From Deltaproteobacteria bacterium (GTDB taxonomy: Bacteria > Desulfobacterota > Desulfuromonadia > Desulfuromonadales > Geopsychrobacteraceae): a DNA stretch of 64,000 bases. A program made the position numbers and the translations under genes. Positions 37,203 through 47,864 of this stretch are shown in pieces. Where the stretch lies: the NCBI GenBank assembly GCA_018399135.1, contig JAGYPB010000007.1, positions 1 to 64,000 on the forward strand, in the 5' to 3' direction. The first letter of the stretch is position 1, and each line of letters opens with the position of its first letter. The notes below the pieces were generated by a model, which searched no databases, was not told the DNA's origin, and worked only from the letters and a program-made list of their open reading frames with translations.

Positions 37203-37348
37203 TCGATATCGGTATGCTGATGATCAGGATTCCATCACCAGTAAAAAGGACGCACAAATTCATGACAAGGAGGTGATGATTTCGTGCTGAGTTAAGGCGT
37301 CTATTACTGCCACGTACTAAATGATCATTTTTCTAAAGAGAGGTAACG

Positions 37349-38866
37349 ATGAAAAAACTTATTGCGTTAACGGCCATGCTGCTTCTGGCTGCCGGTTCCA
37401 TCGGTTATGCCGAAATTACATTTGATGCGGTTCAGAAGGTTGATGTAAGCCATCAAGATACTCTGAAATTCAAGAATCTGCCCCAGTATCAGTCTTATCA
37501 GAAAAACAACGACGACACCCAGATGACCGAATATAATGGGTCTGTCCCCCATCGCAAGCATGACTGTCTCAGCCCGTTACCAGAAGGGTTCAAGCATTGT
37601 CAGCCTTATCTGAAAAACCTGTGGCTCGGCTATGCGTTCAGCTATCAGTATGATCGCGCTCGCGGCCATACCTACGCCATTGATGATGTATTCAAGATTG
37701 ACCGGATCAACCGTTACAGCGAAAAAGCTGGTCTGCCGGCAACCTGTCTGAACTGTAAAACCAATACTATTCCTGACTATGTGAACGCCTTTGGCGATGA
37801 CTTCTGGAAATCTGAATTTCATCATTATCGTCCAGCGCATGACGGTAAGATGAACTCCATCGGTTGTACCAACTGTCATGACCAGGAAAATAACTTCCGC
37901 CTGGCAATTACCAGCGTTCCTTTGGACGATGCCCTGAAACGTCAAGGTAAGGATTGGCGCGAGGCTTCCCGGGATGAAATGCGTTCCCTGGTTTGTGCCC
38001 AGTGTCACGTTGAATACTATTTTGAGACCGGTGTTCACGGTGTTGCTGCCAAACCCCATTTCCCCTGGGACGAGGGGATGAATCCAGCTGATATGTGGGA
38101 ATACTACAGTAACGGTCAGCCGGAACGGGATGGTTTCAAGGGCGAGTTTGTTGACTGGAACCACAGTGTATCCAAAAGTCCGATGATCAAAATGCAGCAC
38201 CCTGAATACGAGATGTACCATGACAGTATTCATGGCGCCAATGGCGTTTCATGTGCCGATTGTCATATGCCACGAGTTAAGTCGGGTCCGGCTACCATCT
38301 CTTCCCACCACTGGACATCACCACTTAAAAGTGATGAAGGCATGAGTGCCTGTATGGAGTGCCATGGTGACAAGACGCCTGAATTCATGAAAGATCGGGT
38401 TGTTTTCCATCAGGATAAAGTCTGGACACAGCTGTTGATTGCCCAGGAAAAATCGGTTCGTGCCCACGAAGCGGTGCGTATGGCTTCTGAGTATCCGAAT
38501 CTGTCTCCGCAAAACAATACTATCCTGAATGAAGCCCGTGATCTGGTACGTAAGGGTCAGATGTACTGGGATTATGTCTCGGCCGAGAACAGTGCCGGTT
38601 TCCATAATCCGAGCAAGGCGCTCGAAACCCTGGCTTTCTCCCAGCAGTATAGTGATGACGCGACCCAACTGGCAATCCGGGCAACTGATTATGCCATTGC
38701 CAAGGCGATGGATAAACCAGTCAAAGAGTTGGTAACGCCGATCATGGAGCACAGTCGCAAACTGCAGCAGAGCCAGACCCATCTGGACTCTCACCCCTGG
38801 TTGGGATATTTGCCCCTGTTGCCCGAAGCTGACCTGATCTGGAATGGTTACAAAAGAGTCAAATAG
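37349..38866 (+). CDS. nrfA: Ammonia-forming cytochrome c nitrite reductase
   Basis: Active-site heme CXXCK ('CLNCK') plus four CXXCH (CTNCH, CAQCH, CADCH, CMECH); signal peptide. Confidence 0.96.
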   Translation: MKKLIALTAMLLLAAGSIGYAEITFDAVQKVDVSHQDTLKFKNLPQYQSYQKNNDDTQMTEYNGSVPHRKHDCLSPLPEGFKHCQPYLKNLWLGYAFSYQYDRARGHTYAIDDVFKIDRINRYSEKAGLPATCLNCKTNTIPDYVNAFGDDFWKSEFHHYRPAHDGKMNSIGCTNCHDQENNFRLAITSVPLDDALKRQGKDWREASRDEMRSLVCAQCHVEYYFETGVHGVAAKPHFPWDEGMNPADMWEYYSNGQPERDGFKGEFVDWNHSVSKSPMIKMQHPEYEMYHDSIHGANGVSCADCHMPRVKSGPATISSHHWTSPLKSDEGMSACMECHGDKTPEFMKDRVVFHQDKVWTQLLIAQEKSVRAHEAVRMASEYPNLSPQNNTILNEARDLVRKGQMYWDYVSAENSAGFHNPSKALETLAFSQQYSDDATQLAIRATDYAIAKAMDKPVKELVTPIMEHSRKLQQSQTHLDSHPWLGYLPLLPEADLIWNGYKRVK

Positions 38867-38941
38867 GCCGCAACCAATGCCACATCGATTAACCAGTCGA
38901 GGCAGGGGCGGTGTCGCCTCTGCCTTGAAAGGGAGTTATTT

Positions 38942-39412
38942 ATGAAACAAAAAAGCTCAATCGTCTGGATCGTGGTCGTGGTTGTCCTGGCAGTGGTTCT
39001 GCTCGGAACCTGGGGACTGGCCGCGAAGACGTCAACGGATAATTTCTGTGTAACCTGTCATGCCTACGAGAAGGTTTCCTGGGATCATGGCCAGCACCCT
39101 GACATCGGCTGTATTGCCTGTCACACAAAAGGGGCGTTCAAGGATAAAACGGCCGGCATGCGTAAGGTCTTTCTGACCCTGACCGATCAGGTTGACCCAC
39201 ACCGTGACAATCTGCCCAGTTATCTGGAGAAAACCCATGAAAACTGCGTTGCTTGTCATATGACGGAAGAAATCGTCGAGATGCTGCCGCACTTCAAGGC
39301 ACGTCATGATGAGTACCTCAAGGCGACTCCGACCTGTATGGGATGCCATGATGCCGGTCATACCCTCAAGCTCAAGGATCTGCGTAAAGATAATGCCCGC
39401 TTGAGGATCTGA
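38942..39412 (+). CDS. nrfH: NrfH-type tetraheme quinol dehydrogenase (NapC/NirT family)
   Basis: N-terminal TM; four CXXCH: CVTCH, CIACH, CVACH, CMGCH; directly follows nrfA. Confidence 0.93.
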   Translation: MKQKSSIVWIVVVVVLAVVLLGTWGLAAKTSTDNFCVTCHAYEKVSWDHGQHPDIGCIACHTKGAFKDKTAGMRKVFLTLTDQVDPHRDNLPSYLEKTHENCVACHMTEEIVEMLPHFKARHDEYLKATPTCMGCHDAGHTLKLKDLRKDNARLRI

Positions 39413-39442
39413 TCTGACTTTTGTTAGTTGCGGGTACCTAAT

Positions 39443-39476
39443 AAAGCCCCCGTTTCCAGTTGGAAGCGGGGGCTTT
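39443..39476 (+). terminator. Rho-independent-type terminator hairpin after nrfH
   Basis: aaagcccccgtttccagttggaagcgggggcttt, GC-rich stem. Confidence 0.8.
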
Positions 39477-40177
39477 GCCCGTCTTTGTGGGGTTGACCTG
39501 GTTATTCTGATCAAAACTATCCAGGCGTTATCAGCAAAATCCATCCACCATATTATCAGGCAGCTATGAGCTGTTGAGTGTTTTGGATTTCAGGGTATTC
39601 AGTAATTGCCCACCTAGATCAATTTCAACCTTCAAGACAATGCAAGATGATTTATAAGACGAAGAGCACCGCCTTTACTAATTCCAGTGTCGTTATTTCA
39701 GTCCCACTTTGACAGCAATGCCACTGTTTTGTAATGATTTGATTAAGCCCGTTCTTTAATAGAAGGAGGATGAGTGGAGACCTATCTGATTGGGCATATC
39801 CGTATCGGGCGGATGCGACCCCGTGGCAACAATATGTCGATGGAGTCCGTCAATCACTACAACCCTTGCCGCCGAGGTGGTGTCTGAGGCACAAAGACGG
39901 CATTCCGGCAGGAGAACATCCCTACGAACAAGTGTGTTGATCGCTTTGTCGATCACTAACGTTGCAGCAATGGTTCACCTCAAAGGGATATCAGTCCTTG
40001 ATCCCCCCTGCGCGATCGTGCCGCTGAGGTTGTGATTGCGGGTTACGAAGGGTAGTTGCGTGGGATGATGACCTTTTTTTAAGAATGCGGAGGCAGGAAA
40101 ACGGTGGCGCGGCGTTTGACCCATAACAGGGTTATTCTATGTCTCTCTTTGGACGAAACCGAATCAGGAGGGGATCA

Positions 40178-40530
40178 ATGACAGAACCTTGCAACCTTGT
40201 TGAAAAAGCTGTATCCCTTTAAAGGCGGTGTGCCACCTTTAGCCGGAAACGAATTGCTGCTCTGGCAGACCAACTCGCCGGAGTGGTCGGTGGAAAGCGG
40301 TCACTTGATTTGCGCCTACCCTTTAAAAACTTCAAGCAGGCTTTGACCTCACTTCAGTGCCATTGGAGAAGTCGCCGAGCGAAGAAAACCACCATCCGGA
40401 AATCACTTTGACCTCGGGGCCTGTAACCGTGCGGGTCTGACACACAAGATTGACGGACTGACAGAAAATGACTTTATTCTCGCGGCCAAAATCAGCGCAC
40501 TGGAAAACCTGATCCTAATCCTATTAGCAA
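40178..40530 (+). pseudogene. Pterin-4a-carbinolamine dehydratase-like, frameshifted
   Basis: Across frames: 'MTEPCNL', 'GGVPPLAGNELLLWQTNSPEWSVESGHLICAYPFKNFKQAL', 'AIGEVAER', 'NHHPEITLTSGPVTVRV', 'HKIDGLTENDFILAAKISALEN'; RBS aggagggg. Confidence 0.7.
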
Positions 40531-40551
40531 CGGTAGGAAGCCATATATTCA

Positions 40552-41292
40552 ATGGACGGAACCGGATTACGTTTTCATTCTGATTGCTTATGTTGTCGCA
40601 GCCGCAATCAAGGGTTTCACGGGTATCGGTTTTTCAACCTCCTGCCTGCCGATTATGGCTTTGCACCTTGATCTGAAAGTTGCCATTCCCCTGGTCATCC
40701 CGTCTATCATCAGCAATATTGCTGTCATGATTCAGGTAGGCATTTTCGTGATGCGATTGGGCGGTTTTGGCCACTTTACGCTTCCAGTGTACCTGGCCTG
40801 CTGATCGGTTTGACAGTTCTGGTGGCGATTGATGCTGATGTTGCAAAGGCAATTCTTGGCTCGGTTCTGGATTGCCTATGCGGTATGGGCCCTTAGCAAC
40901 AAACCCTTTTCGCTTTCCCGAGAACGGGAACGAACATTTAAGATACCCACCGGTTTTTTGACCGGTTTAATCAACGGCATAACGGGTTCCCGTGCTTGCG
41001 CCGTTACTGCCCTTCCTTTTATCGCTCAATCTACAGAAAACCCTTCGTACAGGCGATCAATACTTCGTTCACACTATCGAGTCTGGATCATGCTGTTCGG
41101 GCTGAATCAACTGGGTTATTTTTTCCACTGATATCCGCTATCGGCGGCCGTCATCGGCCTGATTCCCTGGGTCCTGATAATGATTTTACCGCCAGACTGC
41201 AGCACCGCTTGACAGGGGCCTTATACCGCCGCCTGGTTTTAGGTTTTCTGCTAATCATGGGATTTCATCCTCATTATACGAATTGTCTTTGA
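40552..41292 (+). pseudogene. TauE/SafE-family membrane transporter, frameshifted
   Basis: 'DYVFILIAYVVAAAIKGFTGIGFSTSCLPIMALHLDLKVAIPLVIPSIISNIAVMIQVG' then broken frames. Confidence 0.7.
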
Positions 41293-41499
41293 TAGACAGG
41301 CTAAGGCAAATAAAAGGTCGGGAGGGACTCCGGTATATTGTCCGTATCCCGTCTCATAATTGTTTGGCTTGTTGAACACGATAATCCCCGCTTGGCGATG
41401 CTCTATGGGATTACTGGTAATGCAGGAAAACACTCTATTTCTTCTGTTTGAACTTCGGGATTTGGAACTATCGTCTAATTAGTTCAGAAAGATACTCAA

Positions 41500-41830
41500 C
41501 TCGGTGACCTCATGAACTCAACATCGGTTCGGACTTCATCATCTGAAAGAAAAGTTGCATGGCCACGTACCGGTGATAAGTTGCCGATACTCTTGATGGT
41601 ATTTTCAACCAGGATGCCAGTATCTCCTAAAAAAGGGGATCATCAGCTTGGGCGCACCCATGACTCCTCGTTGATGGCAGGATGCACAGTTGCTGTTATA
41701 GACTGTAGCTGCAGGATTGTCCGCTGTAATCATAATTCAATGCGACCTGGCAAAGCGTGCTTGGAAGAGAGTAGATCTGTGCTGTAGAGCGCAAAGCAGC
41801 AAGCCAAGAGCGATACAGGTAAGGAATTCT
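41500..41830 (-). pseudogene. Class I (c5-like) monoheme cytochrome, frameshifted
   Basis: Minus strand 'ITADNPAATVYNSNCASCHQRGVMGAPKL', then in other frames 'ILVENTIKSIGNLSPVRGHATFLSDDEV'. Confidence 0.65.
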
Positions 41831-42314
41831 TGACTCCAATATCAGTTGGAACGCATATCATTGCATAAATTTCAGAAACTAGAATCGCAACTTTTCCTAT
41901 CAGCGCAGTCTGACTTGGATAGCGACAGTCTGATATCTACGCTTCTTGAACAAGAAATGCAGATTTCCAGCAACTGTGCACCAAGCCCACTTCTCTCTTA
42001 TAATAATGCAAGAGAATTTTGGTGCACTCTAAATGGTGTGGCGACGGCATGATCATGAAAGACTCACACGAATCTATTAGGTCTTGATCGCGCTGAAAAT
42101 TTAGAGTTTAGTTTTACTGATTTTGGTACTGGCTATTTCTGTCTCTATTGTTAATCTCATTCCCGATGGATCATCTCAAAGTTGGCCAGTACTTTTTGGG
42201 GTGATGCTGCGGCATCAGATATTCGCTCTGTGGTTGTTTTTATCATTATTGACATTGCCCAGAACCTACATTGACAGCAATCGCAAAGGGTGGAGACAAA
42301 AACAACCGATCTTT

Positions 42315-43749
42315 CTACCATGCCATATTGATATTTTTTATACGGGTATAGCTTAACAGTTCGTCGAGACATTCCTCCTGGCTAAGACCGCTGTTTTTCC
42401 AGCCCCCATAGGGTGCGCCCAGATATCGACCGCTGCTGTTGATCCAGACATATCCCGCTCTACCTGTTCCGCAGGTCATTGCAGTACGCCATGATTCGGT
42501 GACGATCATGCGGCCGCCGAAATCGAGCTGATTGACTTGCCGTAGCATATCCTGCTGATCCGTCCAGGGAATGATCGACATGACGGGACCGAAAATCTCT
42601 TCGCGCGATGCGTGCATCTCCATGCTAACGCCGTCAAATACCGCCGGTTGAACAAAAATCCGGCGGCTGGGCTCCGAGCGCACCCGCCGGTCAATAACTC
42701 ACCCTCACGTTGTCCAATGTCAATGTAACTACACACACGCCGGTATTGTTTTCCGGGAGACAATGGGGCTGAGCTCAATCCCCGGCAACCAGGGTAATCC
42801 GACCGGCAGTTTGGCAGCCAGCTTGACCAATTCGTCACGTACCTCACGATGCAGATCCCGATGTACTGCGGTTCGTGAGGTGGAACTGCACGATTGTCCC
42901 TGACGATTCAGGTTCATGCCCTTGATAGCAAGCTTAGCGGCAACTTTAGGGTCAGCATCAGGAAAAATGATAATCGGGTTTTTGCCACCGAGTTCCAAAC
43001 TGACGTTTAATGTCCGTCGCCGCATCCTTGAAAGTACTGCCTGCTGGCTTCGACGGATCCACACCAATCCGGCGAATAAGAGGATGGCGCACCAGAGCCT
43101 GACCGGTGGAAGCATCGCCAGTGATCACATTGATGACTCCCGGCGGCAGAAGATCCTGACATAATTCGGCAAAACGTAGACTCGACAAGGGGGCCTGTTC
43201 CGAGCCCTTGATGACCACTGTATTACCCGCTGCCAGGGGCGCTGCGGCTTTTTCAGCACAAAAACGGAAAGGGTGGTTGAACGGGTTGATTTTGGCAACA
43301 ACGCCATAAGGCTGACGCCAGGTTACGTTCAGGTGTCGTTCCTGACGGGAAAAGGTTTCACCTTTTAGTTCACCGATCACGCCGGCAAAATACCGCAACG
43401 AGTCGACTGTCCAATCAACATCGGCAATCATGCCATTGAGTGCGTTGCCGCCATCAAGACAATCCATCAGGCCCAGTTCTTCCCGGTGTTCCGATAGACG
43501 GTTTGCGAGAGAACTGAGCAGTGCAGCTCGTTCTTTTATTGGTGTTCTACCCCACTCGGGAGCTGCAGCGGCAGCAGCTGCCACGGCCTCATCAACATCC
43601 AGGACATTTGCGACCGGAACACAACCCAGCTTTTCGCCAGTGGAGGGATTAATCGTGGAGATTTCCTGACCGGACTGGCTCTGGTGCCAGCGACCACCGT
43701 AATACAAACCACGGGGTATAAAGTTTAGAGAAGGGACTTCAGCTTTCAT
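42315..43749 (-). pseudogene. phnY: Phosphonoacetaldehyde dehydrogenase-like aldehyde dehydrogenase, frameshifted
   Basis: 'FIPRGLYYGGRWHQSQSGQEISTINPSTGEKLG', 'NPFNHPFRFCAEKAAAPLAAGNTVVIKGSEQAPLSS', 'SLELGGKNPIIIFPDADPKVAA', 'EIFGPVMSIIPW', 'GAPYGGWKNSGLSQEECLDELLSYTRIKNI'; adjacent to phnA. Confidence 0.8.
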
Positions 43750-44863
43750 CATATAGACCTCCGGTTGCTCCGGGAATAAGGGCGGCACGCAAAACCTGAT
43801 GGGCGGCAGCCCTGGTAAAGGCTTCGTTGATCTGTTCCAGGGGAAAAATACCATCAACAAGATCGGCAAATGGGTATTGCTGGCGGTGACTCATGACAAA
43901 ATCCAGGGCCTGTATCAGGTGACGAGGATGGTAGTTGTGAACTCCCTTAAGGGTAATCAACTTACGGACCAGATCGTTGCCGTCGAGGGTGAAAAAAGAT
44001 CCGGGATTGACCAGTCCGGCGATAACGTAACAACCACCGTGGCGCAACATGGAAATGGCGGGGGGGATAGCTTTCGGGTTGCCACTGACTTCAATAACGA
44101 CATCAGCCCCGTCAGGAAGACACGCGGAGCGTACTTCATGAACCAGACAGTCCTCGTCAAGTGTTGACAAATTAAGGACCATATCCGCACCAAATTTACG
44201 AGCCAATGCCAGACGTTCGGGAACGGCATCAATCCCGATGACTTTACGCGCTCCCCGGGCTTTGGCAATGGCGCAACCGTAAATGCCCAGCAATCCCAGT
44301 CCCTGGATGACCACTGTGTCCCCTAATTCGATCTTCGCCTCTTCAGTGACACAGGCCATAGTGGCGACTCCGCAGTTCAACGGCGCCGCCTCCGCATCCG
44401 TGAGCTGTTCCGGTAGCTTGAGGATCCCGGTTCCCGGCATAATGTAACAGTACTCACTGAAACCGCCGTTGAAGTGGGGATCATCGGTGACCAGATCATG
44501 GCCGTATTTTTTTAGGTTCGGAGCCTTTTGCGGCAGGTTGCGAATATCGGCGTAGTAGGATGGTTCATTTTGATGATATTCCATCCAGGTAACACGATCC
44601 CCGACGGCCAGGGGATCACCCCTGAGATCACTGCACCGGGCAGCACCGAGATTCCTGATGATCCCGACAATCTCGTGACCAAGGATACCCGGACAGGGAT
44701 TGGGACGATGGCCCAGATAAGAATGAATGTCCGACCGACAGATAGTCGCCATGGTCACCTGAACCAGCACTTCCTCTGCGGTCACCGGTCGTAATGGATA
44801 GGAACGAATCTCAAAGGGAGCACCTGGCGCCGTATACACAGCAGCTTTTGCACTTCTGATCAT
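43739..44863 (-). CDS. Zinc-type alcohol dehydrogenase, phosphonate-catabolism-associated type
   Basis: 'PCPGILGHEIVGIIRNLGA', 'VVIQGLGLLGIYGCAIAKARGARKVIGIDA'; sits between ALDH and PhnA genes. Confidence 0.85.
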   Translation of the reverse strand: MIRSAKAAVYTAPGAPFEIRSYPLRPVTAEEVLVQVTMATICRSDIHSYLGHRPNPCPGILGHEIVGIIRNLGAARCSDLRGDPLAVGDRVTWMEYHQNEPSYYADIRNLPQKAPNLKKYGHDLVTDDPHFNGGFSEYCYIMPGTGILKLPEQLTDAEAAPLNCGVATMACVTEEAKIELGDTVVIQGLGLLGIYGCAIAKARGARKVIGIDAVPERLALARKFGADMVLNLSTLDEDCLVHEVRSACLPDGADVVIEVSGNPKAIPPAISMLRHGGCYVIAGLVNPGSFFTLDGNDLVRKLITLKGVHNYHPRHLIQALDFVMSHRQQYPFADLVDGIFPLEQINEAFTRAAAHQVLRAALIPGATGGLYDES

Positions 44864-46119
44864 TGGCTGCCTCTGGTTCCGTTGATGGCAAAATCAAAGA
44901 TCTGGTGGCTGCGCAAGCGCTCCCCCCCGACCGTGCGGCGATATTCGGCGGTCAAGGGTGCACTGAGAATAAAGGGAACCTCCGCCTCCCAGATACTGCC
45001 GTGACTGCGTAAGCGGGCCCCTTTCAGGGCATTCAGGTCATGATCGTTACGGCGGGCACCAATAACCGTACCTATATCACCCATTACCGCTATATCGCCC
45101 TCCCGATCCAGGGGTTGTTCGAGGTCGGCCGCGGCCTCGTGTGCGGACCAAACGCCGGCAATACCTGGCTGACGGCGTGCAATCTCCGCGATCGAAACAG
45201 GATCTGTGTTGCCGTGACAATAAACCCGAACAAATCCACCCAGCGCGCCATGATGCCCGACAAAAGCGTCGGTTATCGGGCAGATAACCGTGCAACATTC
45301 TGCACCCAGAGCTTCTTCCAGAACATCCTGTAACCACACGACCTTAGGCTTTCCATTCTCATCGGCCTTGTCGTTCATTCCGTGATCGGCAGTAAGGGCG
45401 ACAACCGCGCCAAGTTGGTGCAAACGGCCGAAACGCTCGTCCAGATCACGGTAAAATTGTTCCGCTTCAGGAGCTTCCGGTGCGTAAGCGTGCTGGATAT
45501 AATCGGTCAGGGAGAGATAAAGGATCTGCGGCCGGCGTTCATCGAGCAAACGAATGCCGGCATCCAGAACAAACAGCGACAGATCAGCGGAGTACATGTC
45601 CGGCTGTGGCCTGCCGACATAGCTCAGGACATTGTCAATCCCATTCTCTGCCAGACTGCACTGGTCAGCATATTGAGCAGAAAAACTGACCGAACCATTA
45701 TCCAGCACCATGTCTTTCTGCAGTTGTCGACGCAACTTGTCCTTGGCTGTAATCGATACGACGGTAACTCCACAGCGGGAAAATTCGGCCATGACAGTGC
45801 GAGTGCGCAACAGCTCCGGGCCGGTCATCACCACTGGTTCCCGGCTGTTACGGTCTAGATAGTAGTTCCCGGAAATACCGTGACTTGCCGGCTCACATCC
45901 GGTGGCGATGGACATATTATTTGGGCAGGTAAAGCTCGGCATACTGCCTTTAGCGATGGCAGCAAAGCCCTTTTCCATAAACCCTTTTATGTGCGGGATG
46001 ATGCCGGCTCGTAAACAGTGATCGATATACTCGGGAGCGCCGCCATCGATACAGACGACAACAACGGGTTGTGAAGGGACATTATACCTGATACCGTTCA
46101 GTTCAATCTGCTGCTTCAT
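44860..46119 (-). CDS. phnA: Phosphonoacetate hydrolase (alkaline phosphatase superfamily)
   Basis: 'VVVVCIDGGAPEYIDHCLRAGIIPHIKGFMEKGF', 'GSMPSFTCPNNMSIATGCEPASHGISGNYY', 'VVALTADHGMND'. Confidence 0.88.
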   Translation of the reverse strand: MKQQIELNGIRYNVPSQPVVVVCIDGGAPEYIDHCLRAGIIPHIKGFMEKGFAAIAKGSMPSFTCPNNMSIATGCEPASHGISGNYYLDRNSREPVVMTGPELLRTRTVMAEFSRCGVTVVSITAKDKLRRQLQKDMVLDNGSVSFSAQYADQCSLAENGIDNVLSYVGRPQPDMYSADLSLFVLDAGIRLLDERRPQILYLSLTDYIQHAYAPEAPEAEQFYRDLDERFGRLHQLGAVVALTADHGMNDKADENGKPKVVWLQDVLEEALGAECCTVICPITDAFVGHHGALGGFVRVYCHGNTDPVSIAEIARRQPGIAGVWSAHEAAADLEQPLDREGDIAVMGDIGTVIGARRNDHDLNALKGARLRSHGSIWEAEVPFILSAPLTAEYRRTVGGERLRSHQIFDFAINGTRGSQ

Positions 46120-46162
46120 TGATAACCTTCCTAAAAAGAAAAGACGCTCCTAGTATCCGGAG

Positions 46163-47002
46163 CTATTGCATTTTCATGACCGCTTTTCTCGCCCAGGCCG
46201 ATACCGCTTCGGAGATCAGGACAAGAACAACGATCGACAACATGATAGCGGCAACGCGCTGACTTTCGATCTGCAGGACATTGCGTTTTAGATACCAGCC
46301 CATGCCACCGGCGCCAAAAAAACCGACCACGGTGGCAGCCCGAAAGGCAACATCCCAGGTGTAGATAGCAATACCGGTTAAGGCGACCCGGACCTGCGGC
46401 AACACACCAAACATCACGACCTGAAACAGATTGGCGCCGGTAGCGACCATGGCTTCAACCGGTCCCATATCGATGGCCTCGATCTCTTCAGCCATCAGCT
46501 TGACGGCGAATCCGACACTGAAAAAAATCAACGCCACGACTCCGGGAAACATCCCGTAACCTAAAATCGATACCAACAGGATCGTCCAGATTGTTTCATG
46601 GATGGCTCGGCAGCCCATACTGACAAATCGAGCCAGCGGATAGACCAGGCGGCGACTCGGAGTCATATTCCAGGAAGCGAACCAGGCCAGAGGAATGCTC
46701 AGCAGAATACCGATCAATGCTCCTAGAAAGGCCATCTGGATGGTTCCAAGGACATAAGAAAAATAGGTTTTGTCGAGAATGTAACGGATATCCGGAGGAT
46801 AATATCGATCAGCTACCACCTCGCCGATTCGACCGAAGACGCCGAAAATGCGCTCCACCGGCACGTTAAGGTAATCAAGACTGAAAAAAACCAGACTTAA
46901 GATAACCAGCCATGCCGCAAATACACCAACCGAGCGGTGTCGTCGATCGCGATTAAGCCTGACCAGTACAGGATTTATAGACACTGTAGATGCGTGATTC
47001 AT
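46163..47002 (-). CDS. phnE: Phosphonate ABC transporter permease
   Basis: 'EEIEAIDMGPVEAMVATGANLFQVVMFGVLPQV' EAA-type loop of PhnE. Confidence 0.9.
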   Translation of the reverse strand: MNHASTVSINPVLVRLNRDRRHRSVGVFAAWLVILSLVFFSLDYLNVPVERIFGVFGRIGEVVADRYYPPDIRYILDKTYFSYVLGTIQMAFLGALIGILLSIPLAWFASWNMTPSRRLVYPLARFVSMGCRAIHETIWTILLVSILGYGMFPGVVALIFFSVGFAVKLMAEEIEAIDMGPVEAMVATGANLFQVVMFGVLPQVRVALTGIAIYTWDVAFRAATVVGFFGAGGMGWYLKRNVLQIESQRVAAIMLSIVVLVLISEAVSAWARKAVMKMQ

Positions 47003-47031
47003 CAGTTAATCACCTTGGATTTCGAGTGAAA

Positions 47032-47862
47032 TTATAACAACCGTCTGCGAATGGCATGTGATGCCGTCTCTCCGATCAGAATGATGATAAGAATCATAAT
47101 AATGACTGATGTAACACCGTGGTAATTGAAGGTGTTCAACTGTCGGAAAAAGACCAGACCTAGACCTCCGGCGCCAACCAGGCCAAGTACGGCAGAGCGT
47201 CTGATGTTGATCTCCCACTCGAACATGATCACGCTGATGATTTGCGGTAACACCTGGGGCAAGATGGCGTAACGCAACACCTGAAACGATCCGGCTCCGG
47301 TTGCCTGGATGGCTTCAACCGGACGCGGGTCAATATTTTCAATGGCCTCTGCAGACATTTTGGCAATGAAGCCGACCGAGCGAAATGCCACGGCAATAAT
47401 CCCCGCCAATGCTCCAAGACCAACCACAGCGACAAAAAACAGAGCCCAGACAATTTCATGAACCGAGCGGCTGACGGTCATCATCATCCGTGATAGCAGG
47501 TAAGAAAAACGGCCGAGAGGTGTGATATTGCGGGCGCCGAACCAGATCACCGGCAAACACAATAGAACGCCGATCAAGGTTCCCAGAAAGGCGATCAACA
47601 GGGTTTCAAGTGCGGGCTGAAGAAGTTGCTTGAACAAGGGCACATCAAATCCGACATAACGCCCAATCACTCGCAACATATCGCCTATGCTGCCCATGCG
47701 TTGCCAGTCTGTATCGATGATGATGGTCGCGTTGACACACCACAGGGCCAGAATTCCGAACAGCAGGGTACCGCTAGCGATCACGATTTTACGCCGACGG
47801 CGCTCATGAACAACCTGATCTGCAACATCGTTCAATATTCGTTGTCCGGCTTTCTCGGTCAT
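47032..47862 (-). CDS. phnE: Phosphonate ABC transporter permease (second PhnE)
   Basis: 'AEAIENIDPRPVEAIQATGAGSFQVLRYAILPQVLPQIISVIMFEWEINIRRSAVLGLVGAGGLG'. Confidence 0.9.
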   Translation of the reverse strand: MTEKAGQRILNDVADQVVHERRRRKIVIASGTLLFGILALWCVNATIIIDTDWQRMGSIGDMLRVIGRYVGFDVPLFKQLLQPALETLLIAFLGTLIGVLLCLPVIWFGARNITPLGRFSYLLSRMMMTVSRSVHEIVWALFFVAVVGLGALAGIIAVAFRSVGFIAKMSAEAIENIDPRPVEAIQATGAGSFQVLRYAILPQVLPQIISVIMFEWEINIRRSAVLGLVGAGGLGLVFFRQLNTFNYHGVTSVIIMILIIILIGETASHAIRRRLL

Positions 47863-47864
47863 GG

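Noticed and set aside
37200-37348. GEMM/cyclic dinucleotide riboswitch upstream of the nrfA cytochrome gene
   Set aside because: Considered because such riboswitches precede cytochrome genes in relatives, but the conserved GEMM core and tetraloop-receptor sequences are not recognisable by eye.
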